Shown here: positions 26,322-34,541 of the stretch, piece after piece | Position numbering within the stretch: position 1 is the stretch's first letter | How the letters are laid out: every line of letters begins with the position of its first letter | Source of the DNA: Candidatus Gastranaerophilales bacterium HUM_9 | GTDB taxonomy: Bacteria; Cyanobacteriota; Vampirovibrionia; Gastranaerophilales; Gastranaerophilaceae | Assembly: GCA_002103075.1 (NCBI GenBank) | Contig: DABG01000002.1 | Coordinates: forward strand, 109,352 to 173,351 | Length of the DNA stretch: 64,000 nt | Direction: 5' to 3' | Notes under the pieces: model-generated | The model's input: only the letters and a program-made list of their open reading frames with translations | Told to the model about the DNA's origin: nothing | The model's database searches: none | Program-made: the position numbers and the translations under genes

Positions 26322-27696
26322 TGAAATTATCGAACTTCTAAAAGCCGAACCCAACAAAATCTATCTTGTCGGGGGTATAATACGTGACATCATACTTAAC
26401 CGTGAAAACCACGACAAAGACATAATAGTAATTGATGAAGATGCGAAAAGTTTTGCAAAAAGATTTAGCGAAAAACACAACGCAACCTGCGTAACGCTTG
26501 ATGAAGTTAATAACATCTACAGAGTTTGCATGCCAGATAAGATAAACTATATCGATGTGACAAACCCAATAAACAACTCACTAGATGACGATATAAAACG
26601 TCGTGATTTAACAATTAATGCAGTTACAATGGATATCAAAACAGAAGAATTCTATGACATAGTAGATGGTCTAAAAGATATCCAAAATGGCGTTTTAAAA
26701 GCAATTTCAGAAAAAAACTTTGTAGACGACCCTTTAAGAATTTTAAGAACATATCGCTTTGCATCAGTTCTTGGGTTTGAGATTGAAGAAAAAACAAAAG
26801 AAATTATAAAACGTCATATTAATATGGTGCTTAACCCTGCCGTTGAAAGAAGAAATGTAGAATTGATAAAACTTTTTGGCGGGAAAGATGCTGATAAAGT
26901 CCTTTTAGAGATGGATAAAATGGGACTTATTGATAAGATTTTCAGCTCTATGATTGATGTAAAAAAAGTTCCACCAAACACACATCATCATCTAGATTTG
27001 TTCCATCATTCCGTAGAAACAGTAAAACAAATCCAAAAGATTTATGAAACCTCATCAAAAGAAGTTCAAGCTCACTTGAATAAAATTGATTTTGGTGGAG
27101 ATACGAGATTGGCTCACTTAAAACTTGCAGGATTTTTGCACGACATCGGCAAATTTTCTACTTGGACCATTGAAGGAGAGCGTCACAGATTCATTAGACA
27201 TGATGAAGTCGGTTCTGATATGGCAAAACGACTTTTGAAACAAAACAAATTTTCTAAAAAACAAATTGAATACATTTGTTTTATTATCCGTAACCATATT
27301 TATCCTTCAAGCGTGGTTTCAGCACCAGAATTGAACGACAAAATTTACATGCGATACGTTAGAAAAGCTGACGAAAACGCTATTGATTTAATAACTATTG
27401 CAAAAGCTGACAGATTATCAGCTCAAGGTGAAGCTATTACAAAAGAAATTATTGAAACAAATTTAGCTGAACTTGATAAATTACAAGAATTTTATATAAG
27501 GATAAAACCGACTTTAAGACCTATTCCAAAACTTTTAGAGGGTGGCGAGATAATGAATATACTTGAAGTTAAGCCTTGTAAAGCTGTTGGTGATGCAGTT
27601 AAACTTTTACATCAGGCACAACTTGATGGAAAGGTTAACACAAAAGAGGAAGCAATAACTTTTATTACAAAACTTAAACATACACTTGCATTATAA
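26305..27696 (+). CDS. cca: tRNA nucleotidyltransferase/poly(A) polymerase with HD domain
   Basis: A 463-residue class II nucleotidyltransferase that adds or repairs the 3' CCA of tRNA, or in related members adds poly(A). It has IYLVGGIIRDIIL, the metal-binding DKDIIVID, RRDLTINAV, and FVDDPLRILRTYRFAS. A C-terminal HD phosphohydrolase-type domain begins around residue 275 with LAGFLHDIGKFSTW. The ATG at 26305 has AGGAAA eight bases upstream; TTG at 26299 and ATG at 26311 are alternatives. It overlaps rsmE by 17 bases. At least the tRNA-Lys gene in this window encodes its own CCA, so here the enzyme may serve mainly in repair. Confidence 0.88.
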   Translation: MNMANDEIIELLKAEPNKIYLVGGIIRDIILNRENHDKDIIVIDEDAKSFAKRFSEKHNATCVTLDEVNNIYRVCMPDKINYIDVTNPINNSLDDDIKRRDLTINAVTMDIKTEEFYDIVDGLKDIQNGVLKAISEKNFVDDPLRILRTYRFASVLGFEIEEKTKEIIKRHINMVLNPAVERRNVELIKLFGGKDADKVLLEMDKMGLIDKIFSSMIDVKKVPPNTHHHLDLFHHSVETVKQIQKIYETSSKEVQAHLNKIDFGGDTRLAHLKLAGFLHDIGKFSTWTIEGERHRFIRHDEVGSDMAKRLLKQNKFSKKQIEYICFIIRNHIYPSSVVSAPELNDKIYMRYVRKADENAIDLITIAKADRLSAQGEAITKEIIETNLAELDKLQEFYIRIKPTLRPIPKLLEGGEIMNILEVKPCKAVGDAVKLLHQAQLDGKVNTKEEAITFITKLKHTLAL

Positions 27697-27779
27697 TTAT
27701 GTTTCAGCTACGATAAATAATAGGCGACTTGGTCGTAGGTTTTGTACTAGTAAAAAGAGAAAAATAGAGGAATAGCAAA

Positions 27780-28133
27780 ATGAATCCTATAATTGCAGAA
27801 ATTGAAAATCAATATAAGAAAGAAAGTATTCCTGAAATGAATCCTGGAGATACAGTAAAAGTATTTGTTAGAATTGTTGAAGGTAACAAAGAAAGAATTC
27901 AGGCTTTTGAAGGAACAGTTATTAAAGAACACGGTGCTGGAATCAACAAAACTATTACAGTTAGAAAAGTATTCCAAGGCATTGGTGTAGAAAGAGTATT
28001 CTTAGTAAACTCTCCACGTATCGACAAGATTACAGTTCTTAGACGTGGTGATGTTAGACGTTCTAAATTATACTACTTAAGAGAACGTTCAGGTAAGGCA
28101 ACTCGTATTAGAGAAAAAATTGAAAAAAGATAA
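27780..28133 (+). CDS. rplS: 50S ribosomal protein L19
   Basis: A 117-residue ribosomal protein at the interface of the two subunits: PGDTVKVFVRIVEGNKERIQ, FEGTVIKEHGAG, RKVFQGIGVERVFL, and RRGDVRRSKLYYLRE are all family-standard. GAGGAA precedes the ATG. In many bacteria rplS is with trmD and rimM; here it is instead joined to the GTPase RbgA, whose start overlaps its end. A small hairpin (CTACGA at 27708-27713 with TCGTAG at 27733-27738) lies in its short leader and could be regulatory, but I cannot support that further. Confidence 0.96.
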   Translation: MNPIIAEIENQYKKESIPEMNPGDTVKVFVRIVEGNKERIQAFEGTVIKEHGAGINKTITVRKVFQGIGVERVFLVNSPRIDKITVLRRGDVRRSKLYYLRERSGKATRIREKIEKR

Positions 28134-29004
28134 GTTACATATACATTGGTATCCAGGACATATTGCAAAAGCTGAACGAGCATTAAAAGAAAAATTAAAT
28201 CTCGTTGATGTTGTAGTAGAAGTTTTAGATGCTAGGTTACCAATTAGTAGTAGTTATGATGATATAAAGAAGCTCTTGGGTGATAAACCAAGGCTTCTTT
28301 TGTTGAATAAAACTGATTTAGTATCACCAGAAGAATTAAAATCATGGGTTGAATTATTAAAGAAAAAAACAGGTTGTCCTGTGTTAACGATTGACACAAA
28401 AACAAACAGAAACTTTAATATAATCGAGAAAAAAGTTATTGAACTAAGCGAACCTAGAATACAAGCACTTATGCAAAAAGGGTTACTAAGGAGAGCATCT
28501 AGAGTCGTTGTTGTAGGTCTACCAAATGTTGGAAAATCTAGCATTATCAACAAGTTGACTAAGTCTTCAAAGACCAAAACAGGTGCAAAAGCAGGTGTTA
28601 CAAGACAACAACAATGGGTAAGAATTAACCCTAATATTGATTTATTGGACACTCCAGGTATTATTCCAATGAAACAAGAAAACCAACAAAGAGCAAAGAA
28701 ACTTGCGTTTGTGAATTCTGTATCCGAAAACGCTTATTCCTCAGAGATTGTTGCAAAAGAACTAATTGACTTGATATCAAAAAACGAACGATATACCAAT
28801 AAGTTCAAAGAATATTATAATATTGACAAAGATATTGATTTAACAATAGAAAGTATAGCCACTTCAAGAAACTGGGTTAGTAGAGGAAATGAGCCTGACA
28901 CAGAGAGAACCTCTCAATATATGCTTAGAGATTTTCGTGACGGTAAGATTGGGAAATTCATATTGGACAATCTTGAAGATGTTACAGAAGATACAGTTTT
29001 ATAA
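28120..29004 (+). CDS. rbgA: Ribosome biogenesis GTPase RbgA/YlqF
   Basis: A 294-residue circularly permuted GTPase that acts in late 50S assembly. G4 comes first (LLLNKTDLV, about residue 61), then G1 (VGLPNVGKSSIINKL, about 132) and G3 (LLDTPGIIPM). The N-terminal HWYPGHIAKAERAL is the RbgA hallmark. The start is a TTG inside the last codons of rplS, an overlap of 14 bases, and no other start fits the family alignment. The C-terminal helical domain is present, so the protein appears complete. Confidence 0.92.
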   Translation: MKKDKLHIHWYPGHIAKAERALKEKLNLVDVVVEVLDARLPISSSYDDIKKLLGDKPRLLLLNKTDLVSPEELKSWVELLKKKTGCPVLTIDTKTNRNFNIIEKKVIELSEPRIQALMQKGLLRRASRVVVVGLPNVGKSSIINKLTKSSKTKTGAKAGVTRQQQWVRINPNIDLLDTPGIIPMKQENQQRAKKLAFVNSVSENAYSSEIVAKELIDLISKNERYTNKFKEYYNIDKDIDLTIESIATSRNWVSRGNEPDTERTSQYMLRDFRDGKIGKFILDNLEDVTEDTVL

Positions 29005-29092
29005 AAAAGACATGTCAAAACTTAATTTATTACAATAATTGCTTGACATAGCCCATATTAACATGCACAATTAAATATATAGAGGAGCAGAT

Positions 29093-30187
29093 ATGACAAA
29101 GCAAACTTTTTTACACGACAAACACGTTGCATTAGGCGCAAAGATGGTTGATTTTGCAGGTTGGCACATGCCTGTACAATATTCGTCAATCATAGAGGAA
29201 CACAAAACCGTAAGAGAAAACGTAGGTTTATTTGACGTTTCGCACATGGGCGAATTATTTGTGTATGGAGAAGATGCTCTACCATATTTGAACAAACTTG
29301 TACCACAGGATATAAACAAACTTGTTGATAAGAAAGCTGTTTATTGCCAATTGACAAACAAACAAGGTGGAATTATTGACGATTTGATTATATACAAAAT
29401 TGAGGATAACAAGTATCTTATAATTGTTAATGCATCAAGAATTGATGAAGACTTAAACTGGATGATAAGAAACAAACTAGGATTTAATGTAGAAGTAGTA
29501 AATGATTCACACAATTATTCATTATTAGCGATTCAGGGTCCAAAAGCTGTTGAATTAATGAATAAAATGGGTGTAACTGATTTACCTAAATTCTTTAACA
29601 TAAAAAGAGGCGAATTGTTTAATATCAACTTGTGGATATCAAGAACGGGCTACACAGGAGAAGACGGTGTAGAAATTATGGTACGCAACGAATTTTCAGA
29701 AATGTTGTGGGATAAAATTCTTGAGTTTGGTAAAGAGTTTGGAATAAAACCAATCGGATTAGGAGCAAGAGATACCTTAAGATTGGAAGCTGCCTTACAT
29801 TTGTACGGTAATGACTTAGACGAAGATACAACACCTGTAGAAGCAGGTTTAAGCTGGTCAATACCAAAAGACAAGGAAGAAGATTATAACGGCAAAACCA
29901 CTATTTTAGAACAATTAAAGACAGGTGGACGTAAAAAACTAGTTGGCTTAAAAATGATTGATAGAGGGATTGCAAGACACGGTTACGAAGTTTACTACAA
30001 TGACGAAAAAATTGGAGTAGTAACAAGTGGTGGAATTTCTCCTGTTAGAGGTGATAACATCGCATTAGCTTATGTAAAACCGTTAGAAGAATTGAAGGTT
30101 GGAGCTAAGGTTTATGTTAAAATAAGAGAAAAACTTTACCTTGCTGAGATTGAAAAACGACCATTTGTTAAAAAGAATAATAAATAA
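29093..30187 (+). CDS. gcvT: Glycine cleavage system T protein (aminomethyltransferase)
   Basis: A 364-residue folate-dependent enzyme that takes the aminomethyl group from lipoyl-H protein, giving methylene-THF and ammonia. It has GAKMVDFAGWHMPVQY, LFDVSHMGE, SRTGYTGEDGVEI and GLGARDTLRLEAALHLYG. GAGGAG precedes the ATG. A TTGACA box lies at 29043-29048, but the matching -10 (CACAAT, 29066-29071) is poor. No glycine riboswitch fits in the 88-base leader. gcvH and gcvPA follow directly, while gcvPB is 6.4 kb away. Confidence 0.96.
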   Translation: MTKQTFLHDKHVALGAKMVDFAGWHMPVQYSSIIEEHKTVRENVGLFDVSHMGELFVYGEDALPYLNKLVPQDINKLVDKKAVYCQLTNKQGGIIDDLIIYKIEDNKYLIIVNASRIDEDLNWMIRNKLGFNVEVVNDSHNYSLLAIQGPKAVELMNKMGVTDLPKFFNIKRGELFNINLWISRTGYTGEDGVEIMVRNEFSEMLWDKILEFGKEFGIKPIGLGARDTLRLEAALHLYGNDLDEDTTPVEAGLSWSIPKDKEEDYNGKTTILEQLKTGGRKKLVGLKMIDRGIARHGYEVYYNDEKIGVVTSGGISPVRGDNIALAYVKPLEELKVGAKVYVKIREKLYLAEIEKRPFVKKNNK

Positions 30188-30211
30188 TTAAGAATAGAAG
30201 GAGAAATAAAT

Positions 30212-30589
30212 ATGAGCGAAGGAATTTTATGTAGTAAATCACATGAATATATTCTGGAACAAAACGGAGAACACATCATTGGTTTAACTGATTATGCAGT
30301 AGAACAACTAGGTGATATCGTATTTATTGAATTGCCTGAAGTTGGTTCAACATTTGCTAAAAACGAAGTATTTGCAACAGTTGAATCTGTAAAAGCAGCA
30401 TCAGAAATTTATATGCCAGTAAGTGGAACAGTTAAGGAAATCAATGAAGATATTATTGCGACACCTGAATTGCTAAACGAAGACCCAATGGGTAAAGCAT
30501 GGTTGATTAAAATTGAATCAGCAGCAGATGAAGTTGAATACAAAGATTTGTTAGAATATTCAGATTATAAAGAAGAAGTAGAAGAATGA
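30212..30589 (+). CDS. gcvH: Glycine cleavage system H protein
   Basis: A 125-residue lipoyl carrier that shuttles the aminomethyl group between P, T and L proteins. It has HEYILEQNGEHIIGLTDYA, LGDIVFIELPEVG, and the lipoylation site FATVESVKAASEIYMPVSG with the conserved Lys. The C-terminus (NEDPMGKAWLIKIE) is standard. It has a good AGAAGGAG ribosome binding site and overlaps gcvPA by four bases. No L protein or lipoate ligase is seen nearby. Confidence 0.96.
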   Translation: MSEGILCSKSHEYILEQNGEHIIGLTDYAVEQLGDIVFIELPEVGSTFAKNEVFATVESVKAASEIYMPVSGTVKEINEDIIATPELLNEDPMGKAWLIKIESAADEVEYKDLLEYSDYKEEVEE

Positions 30590-31821
30590 GTAACTTTACA
30601 GCACATAATGAAGAAACAAGAAAAGAACTATTAAATGCAGTTGGCATAGAAAATGTCGACGAACTTTTTTCACATTTGCCAGTTAAAATGGAAGAATTAA
30701 ACCTTTCTGACGGTAAGAGTGAAATGGAAGTTCAACGATTGATAAAATCACTTGCAAAGAAAAACAAAGTTGATTATATATCATTTATTGGGGGCGGTTG
30801 TTATAACAAATTCATTCCTGCGGCACTTTCACAAGTGGCACAGAGGGTTGAGTTTTTAACGGCTTATACTCCATACCAACCTGAAATATCACAAGGTACA
30901 TTGCAGATTATGTATGAATACCAATCAATGATATGTATGCTAACTGGTATGGACGTTGCGAACGCATCAGTTTATGATGGTGGTTCAGCTTGTGCAGAAG
31001 CTATTTCTATGGCTTGCAGGATTACAAAAAAGCATAAAGCACTTGTTTCTAATAAATTAAACCCTGAATATAAGGAAGTAATTAAGACATATACTTGGGG
31101 TGCTAATATAGAGGTTGACTGGTTTGATGAACTTAATATTGATACAAGCGAATATGCTTGTGTATTGGTTCAAAACCCAGATTATTATGGTGAAATCAGA
31201 CAACTTCCTAGCGTTAATACGTTATTAGTTGTTTGTACAAACCCATCTAATTTGGCAGTTATAAAACCACCTGTTGAAGCAGACATTGTCGTTGGAGATA
31301 TTCAAACTTTGGGTATTTCACAATCATTTGGTGGTCCACATGCCGGATTTATGGCTTGTAAGAGCAAATATATGCGACAATTACCTGGAAGATTAGCTGG
31401 TAAGACAGTTGATGCAGAGGGTGAAGTTGCTTATACTTTGACGTTGCAAACAAGAGAACAACATATTAGACGTGAAAAAGCTACAAGTAATATTTGTTCT
31501 AATCAGGCATTGATTGCTTTGGCTGCAACTTTGTATTTGAGTTTAGTTGGTGAAAAAGGATTTAAGCAAGCAGGCATCTTGTCTGTTAACTATGCTCACA
31601 AATTATCTGAAGAACTTGATAAAATTGGAATAAAGACTTTGAATACTAACTTTTTGAATGAGTTTGTAATTGAAGTTGATAACTCTGATGAAGTTTTGAA
31701 CAAATTGAAAGAAAACAATATTTTAGGTGGTATAAAATTAGATGACAAAAAGATTTTGGTTTGTACTACTGAAATGAATACAGAAGAAGATATCGAAAGA
31801 TATGTTTCTTGCCTAAAATAG
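30586..31821 (+). CDS. gcvPA: Glycine dehydrogenase subunit 1 (N-terminal half of P protein)
   Basis: A 411-residue subunit that pairs with GcvPB to form the PLP-dependent glycine decarboxylase. It has FIGGGCYNKFIPAAL, FLTAYTPYQPEISQGTLQ, YDGGSACAEAISMA and GGPHAGFMACKSKYMRQLPGR. It is somewhat shorter than many GcvPA proteins (about 440-450) but contains the whole fold by eye. The catalytic PLP lysine lies in the partner GcvPB, encoded at 38205, not adjacent as is usual. A strong terminator follows. Confidence 0.94.
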   Translation: MSNFTAHNEETRKELLNAVGIENVDELFSHLPVKMEELNLSDGKSEMEVQRLIKSLAKKNKVDYISFIGGGCYNKFIPAALSQVAQRVEFLTAYTPYQPEISQGTLQIMYEYQSMICMLTGMDVANASVYDGGSACAEAISMACRITKKHKALVSNKLNPEYKEVIKTYTWGANIEVDWFDELNIDTSEYACVLVQNPDYYGEIRQLPSVNTLLVVCTNPSNLAVIKPPVEADIVVGDIQTLGISQSFGGPHAGFMACKSKYMRQLPGRLAGKTVDAEGEVAYTLTLQTREQHIRREKATSNICSNQALIALAATLYLSLVGEKGFKQAGILSVNYAHKLSEELDKIGIKTLNTNFLNEFVIEVDNSDEVLNKLKENNILGGIKLDDKKILVCTTEMNTEEDIERYVSCLK

Positions 31822-31842
31822 ACAAGAGTTAAATTTTTAGTA

Positions 31843-31875
31843 AGGCGAGTTTGGATAAATCCAAACTCGCCTTTA
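31843..31875 (+). terminator. Intrinsic terminator after gcvPA
   Basis: AGGCGAGTTTGG (31843-31854) pairs perfectly with CCAAACTCGCCT (31861-31872) around ATAAAT, followed by TTA. The remaining 31876-32086 stretch has no gene; it contains only a remnant of repeat family C (about 32057-32078). Confidence 0.85.
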
Positions 31876-32086
31876 TGTTATAAAAAATTGAAGTTTCACT
31901 AGAAAGGTGGTAACCATTCGCTGAGAGTAAGTTTGGAATATTTAAAAACGAAGTTTTAACAGAAAATGAGAAAAATATAATAAAACTTCTATTTACTCAA
32001 GTAATTTTGAAATAAAATGTTCAAAAATGGGCCCCTTAAAGCACAGTAATGGAACTCGTTTCGGAATTCCTGCAAACATATTATCA

Positions 32087-32120
32087 AAGCGGGACTGGAA
32101 CGAATGTTCCAGTCCCGCTT
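32087..32120. terminator. Strong hairpin terminator after the proline-rich gene
   Basis: AAGCGGGACTGGAAC (32087-32101), loop GAAT, and the complementary arm at 32106-32120 form a perfect 15-bp stem. It lies just past the stop of the minus-strand gene ending at 32129 and could act from both sides. Confidence 0.85.
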
Positions 32121-32128
32121 CTATTATA

Positions 32129-33217
32129 CTAACCAAAGAAATGGTTATTATTATCATAATTAAAATTCAAATCTGGTGGAGTTTGAGGGGTTGTATTTGG
32201 TGTTGGAATATTACCTGTAGGAGCATATTCATTAAACACCTCTGGAGATTTTGGTTTTGGAATTTCACCCGTCGGTTTCCAATCTGATACATAATCCACT
32301 ACTGGTGGTTTTGTTGTTTGCGGTTTAGGAGTAGTGATTTTTCCTGTTGGTGCAAACTCATTAAAATATTCAGGGACCTCTGGGTTAGGGATATCACCTG
32401 TAGGTTTCCACTCATTATAATAAGCGTCTGGATCAACTACTTTAGTTGAAGATGTATAACCTGATGGTCTAGTTGGTTGAGATATTGAACTAGGCTGTGG
32501 TTGTGGTGTTGGTTGTGGTGCCGGTTGTGGCTGAGGGGTAGGAGTCGGAGTTGGTGCAGGACTCGGTGCTGGACTCGGACTTGGATTAGGGGTTGGTTGC
32601 GGTGCCGGTTGAGGCTGAGGGGTCGGCTGTGGCTGAGGTTGAGGTTGTGGAGCTGGTTTTGGAGAGAAGAATTTTGATTTTATTGATTTAAAACTCTTAA
32701 ATCCACCCCAAAGTGATAAACCGGCAGTTGTTGTCGACTCACCAAAACCTTCAAAGGCTTGTCTTGCTTGCTGGTCTGTTGTTGCAGTTTTTGCTAATTT
32801 TACTGAATTAGCAAAATTATCTGCGGCACAAACAAGACCCAAACCGCTCGCTAAAGCAAGACCTATTGGACCGGATAAGGCTACTGCCGTGATACCAGCT
32901 GCAGACAACAACGTCCTTGAAAGGCTGAAACCATCTTTATCACAGAACATACCTTTTACCATATTGTATGTACCACCTTTAACAAAGGCTTTTATTTTTT
33001 CAAAAGTAGAAATATTACCATCATCTTTTCCATCACTTGTATAATAACCGTCTTTTGTCGGTTGTGGAGCTAACTTTGGACCGTTGGGGTCTGTTGGATA
33101 ATAATTTGGTAATGGATTTGGGGTTTGACCATTAACTATTTCTTCAATAGTTGGAACTGGCGATTCCATGTAAACTGAATGACACATAGGGTCATTTGGA
33201 TTGTAACTAAAAACCAT
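32129..33217 (-). CDS. Proline-rich repeat protein with a hydrophobic segment, unknown function
   Basis: A 362-residue protein I do not recognise. It has no classical signal peptide. Residues about 80-135 are helical, with a hydrophobic, Ala/Gly-rich stretch (LSAAGITAVALSGPIGLALA) that could insert in a membrane. A Pro/Gln-rich low-complexity spacer follows (PAPQPQPQPQPTPQPQPAPQ and variants). The C-terminal ~100 residues contain two tandem units, each with a (E/D)WKPTG(D/E)IP block followed by (F/Y)NE(F/Y)APTG. AAGGATA precedes the ATG. The architecture, a membrane-active domain plus spacer plus short repeats, suggests an exported or secreted effector-like or surface protein. It shares an ATGTAA-N8-TTACAT upstream palindrome with tpsA. 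Confidence 0.7.
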   Translation of the reverse strand: MVFSYNPNDPMCHSVYMESPVPTIEEIVNGQTPNPLPNYYPTDPNGPKLAPQPTKDGYYTSDGKDDGNISTFEKIKAFVKGGTYNMVKGMFCDKDGFSLSRTLLSAAGITAVALSGPIGLALASGLGLVCAADNFANSVKLAKTATTDQQARQAFEGFGESTTTAGLSLWGGFKSFKSIKSKFFSPKPAPQPQPQPQPTPQPQPAPQPTPNPSPSPAPSPAPTPTPTPQPQPAPQPTPQPQPSSISQPTRPSGYTSSTKVVDPDAYYNEWKPTGDIPNPEVPEYFNEFAPTGKITTPKPQTTKPPVVDYVSDWKPTGEIPKPKSPEVFNEYAPTGNIPTPNTTPQTPPDLNFNYDNNNHFFG

Positions 33218-33281
33218 AAAAATATCCTTATCTTAATTCCTTATCATGATAAAGTTATTTTCAATCCCTAAATTGTCTTTT

Positions 33282-33301
33282 ATGTAACATAATGTTTACA
33301 T
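33282..33301. promoter_or_regulatory. ATGTAA-N8-TTACAT palindrome upstream of the proline-rich gene
   Basis: A perfect 6-8-6 inverted repeat about 65 bases before the start codon. The same half-sites and spacing occur at 1082-1101 before tpsA. A separate perfect palindrome TTATCATGATAA (33241-33252) lies closer to the gene. Confidence 0.5.
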
Positions 33302-33311
33302 AAATTGATAC

Positions 33312-33345
33312 AATAAAAAAAGATGCCGTCACCGACATCTTTTTT
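33312..33345 (-). terminator. Terminator after the toxin-associated small gene (copy 1 of a duplicated hairpin)
   Basis: On the minus strand, a stem GATGTCG/CGGCATC with a GTGA tetraloop (one G-U pair) lies between an A-run and a T-run. It lies 10 bases after the gene ending at 33356. A 34-base copy with a single mismatch lies at 34199-34232. Confidence 0.82.
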
Positions 33346-33355
33346 TGTTGTATCA

Positions 33356-33550
33356 TTAGCCTTTTAAAATATTTTTTGCAATATTTACTGTATTAATATT
33401 ATTTCTCAAAGACGGAAACGCTTTTTTTAATAATTCAACCAAAGTAGTTTCACTCATCTTCAAATGAAATTCATGTTTATTTCTTGATTTTGCAATTTGA
33501 GCTGCCGTTGTAAACATATTTAATAATTCTAAAGCATCTTTATCTGTCAT
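33356..33550 (-). CDS. Small helical protein paired with the zeta-like kinase (candidate antitoxin)
   Basis: A 64-residue helical protein (KDALELLNMFTTAAQIAKSR, then HEFHLKMSETTLVELLKKAF) with no family I can name. Its ATG overlaps the end of the zeta-like gene by 11 bases, so the two are translationally coupled. Position and size suggest an antitoxin, though in classical epsilon-zeta modules the antitoxin gene comes first. It is followed by a terminator. Confidence 0.65.
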   Translation of the reverse strand: MTDKDALELLNMFTTAAQIAKSRNKHEFHLKMSETTLVELLKKAFPSLRNNINTVNIAKNILKG

Positions 33551-34151
33551 TTATTTCTTCCTTTGCAAGTTTATATATTCTATCAAAATTCATCTGCATT
33601 TCTTTATTAATAATTGTAAAATCTTCATTTGTGCCAAATGAAGCTATAATAGGTGCATAATCATAGCCATTATAAAACATAGTCCACTCATCAACTAATA
33701 AACGATACTTATCCCAAAACTTTACTATACTTTTATAATATCTACGAATAATATCTGCCTCTGGAACATTATGTCCACCATTTTCTACTCTCTTTTTTAC
33801 TCTTTCAATACAAGTCGTACAATTTTGTAAAAAAGAATATACTAATATAATTTTATAATTTTTAACTCTTGCTGTATTTATAATCTTTACAATATTATTA
33901 CCTGATAAAGTAGATTCTACCGCAAAAGATTTATTATCATCAAAAAATATTTTTAATCTTTTAAAATATTCTTTACCTGCTTTAATTGGTACACTGTTTA
34001 TAGCATTTGGAGAAATTTCTTTTGCTATTTCATCTGCATTAAGAAATTCTAAATTTTTCTCTTTCAAAAGTACTTCTGCTAAAGTACTTTTTCCACTTCC
34101 ATTAGCCCCTGCTATAATATATAATAATTTTTTATTTAATGATTCATCCAT
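33540..34151 (-). CDS. Zeta-toxin-like P-loop kinase
   Basis: A 203-residue protein of the zeta/COG4185 type: Walker A IIAGANGSGKSTLAEVLL, LNADEIAKEISP, FAVESTLSGNNIVKII, and a basic segment RVKKRVENGGHNVPEADIIRRY. All match the family, in which zeta enzymes phosphorylate UDP-N-acetyl sugars and so block wall synthesis. Sequence alone does not prove that substrate. It overlaps the following 64-residue gene. An extended -10 six bases before the ATG suggests a leaderless transcript. The two-gene module lies exactly between two copies of a duplicated terminator. Confidence 0.85.
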   Translation of the reverse strand: MDESLNKKLLYIIAGANGSGKSTLAEVLLKEKNLEFLNADEIAKEISPNAINSVPIKAGKEYFKRLKIFFDDNKSFAVESTLSGNNIVKIINTARVKNYKIILVYSFLQNCTTCIERVKKRVENGGHNVPEADIIRRYYKSIVKFWDKYRLLVDEWTMFYNGYDYAPIIASFGTNEDFTIINKEMQMNFDRIYKLAKEEINDR

Positions 34152-34157
34152 AATATA

Positions 34158-34166
34158 ATTTTAACA
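34158..34166 (-). promoter_or_regulatory. Extended -10 promoter of the zeta-like gene, leaderless
   Basis: Minus strand: TG-T-TAAAAT, TATATT, ATG. The spacing of six bases matches the other leaderless genes of the window. Confidence 0.58.
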
Positions 34167-34198
34167 TGAATTTTAATGAATAAAACTAATTACCCATA

Positions 34199-34232
34199 AA
34201 TAAAAAAAGATGCCGCCACCGACATCTTTTTT
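34199..34232 (-). terminator. Terminator after rpmB (copy 2 of a duplicated hairpin)
   Basis: Same hairpin as at 33312-33345 with loop GTGG in place of GTGA. It lies 27 bases downstream of the rpmB stop on the minus strand. Confidence 0.82.
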
Positions 34233-34259
34233 AAATCTTTCAATGTTTAATCTAATAAA

Positions 34260-34451
34260 CTAAACAGCTTTGTGAACCTTTCCTGCTCTTAAACAAGAAG
34301 TACAAACTTTGATTTTCTTAGTGTTACCACCAACATTTACCTTAACTGTTTGTAAGTTAGGTGATTGTCTGTGTACAATTTGTTTATGAGAAAATGTTAA
34401 TTTCGCTGCTTTTAATGGTTTTTTACCACAAATTTCACATTCTTTTGACAT
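34260..34451 (-). CDS. rpmB: 50S ribosomal protein L28
   Basis: A 63-residue ribosomal protein. CEICGKKP at the N-terminus and CTSCLRAGKV at the C-terminus mark the zinc-binding (four-Cys) form of L28. TFSHKQIVHRQSPNLQTV is the usual rRNA-binding segment, with the common KR of this region changed. AAGGACAAG precedes the ATG. It is followed by a hairpin terminator and appears monocistronic. Confidence 0.95.
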   Translation of the reverse strand: MSKECEICGKKPLKAAKLTFSHKQIVHRQSPNLQTVKVNVGGNTKKIKVCTSCLRAGKVHKAV

Positions 34452-34541
34452 AACTTGTCCTTCCTATAATTCGACTATGTTTATAGGATACCTTAAAGAT
34501 ACTTATAAAACAAGTCTTTTTTTATTTTTTGTAAAAATATT

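Noticed and set aside
27700..27779. L19 autoregulatory leader RNA
   Set aside because: One small hairpin is visible, but it does not match a known L19 leader and the region is too short to argue for it.
29005..29092. Possible glycine riboswitch before gcvT
   Set aside because: Only 88 bases are available and no tandem aptamer-like conserved core is visible.
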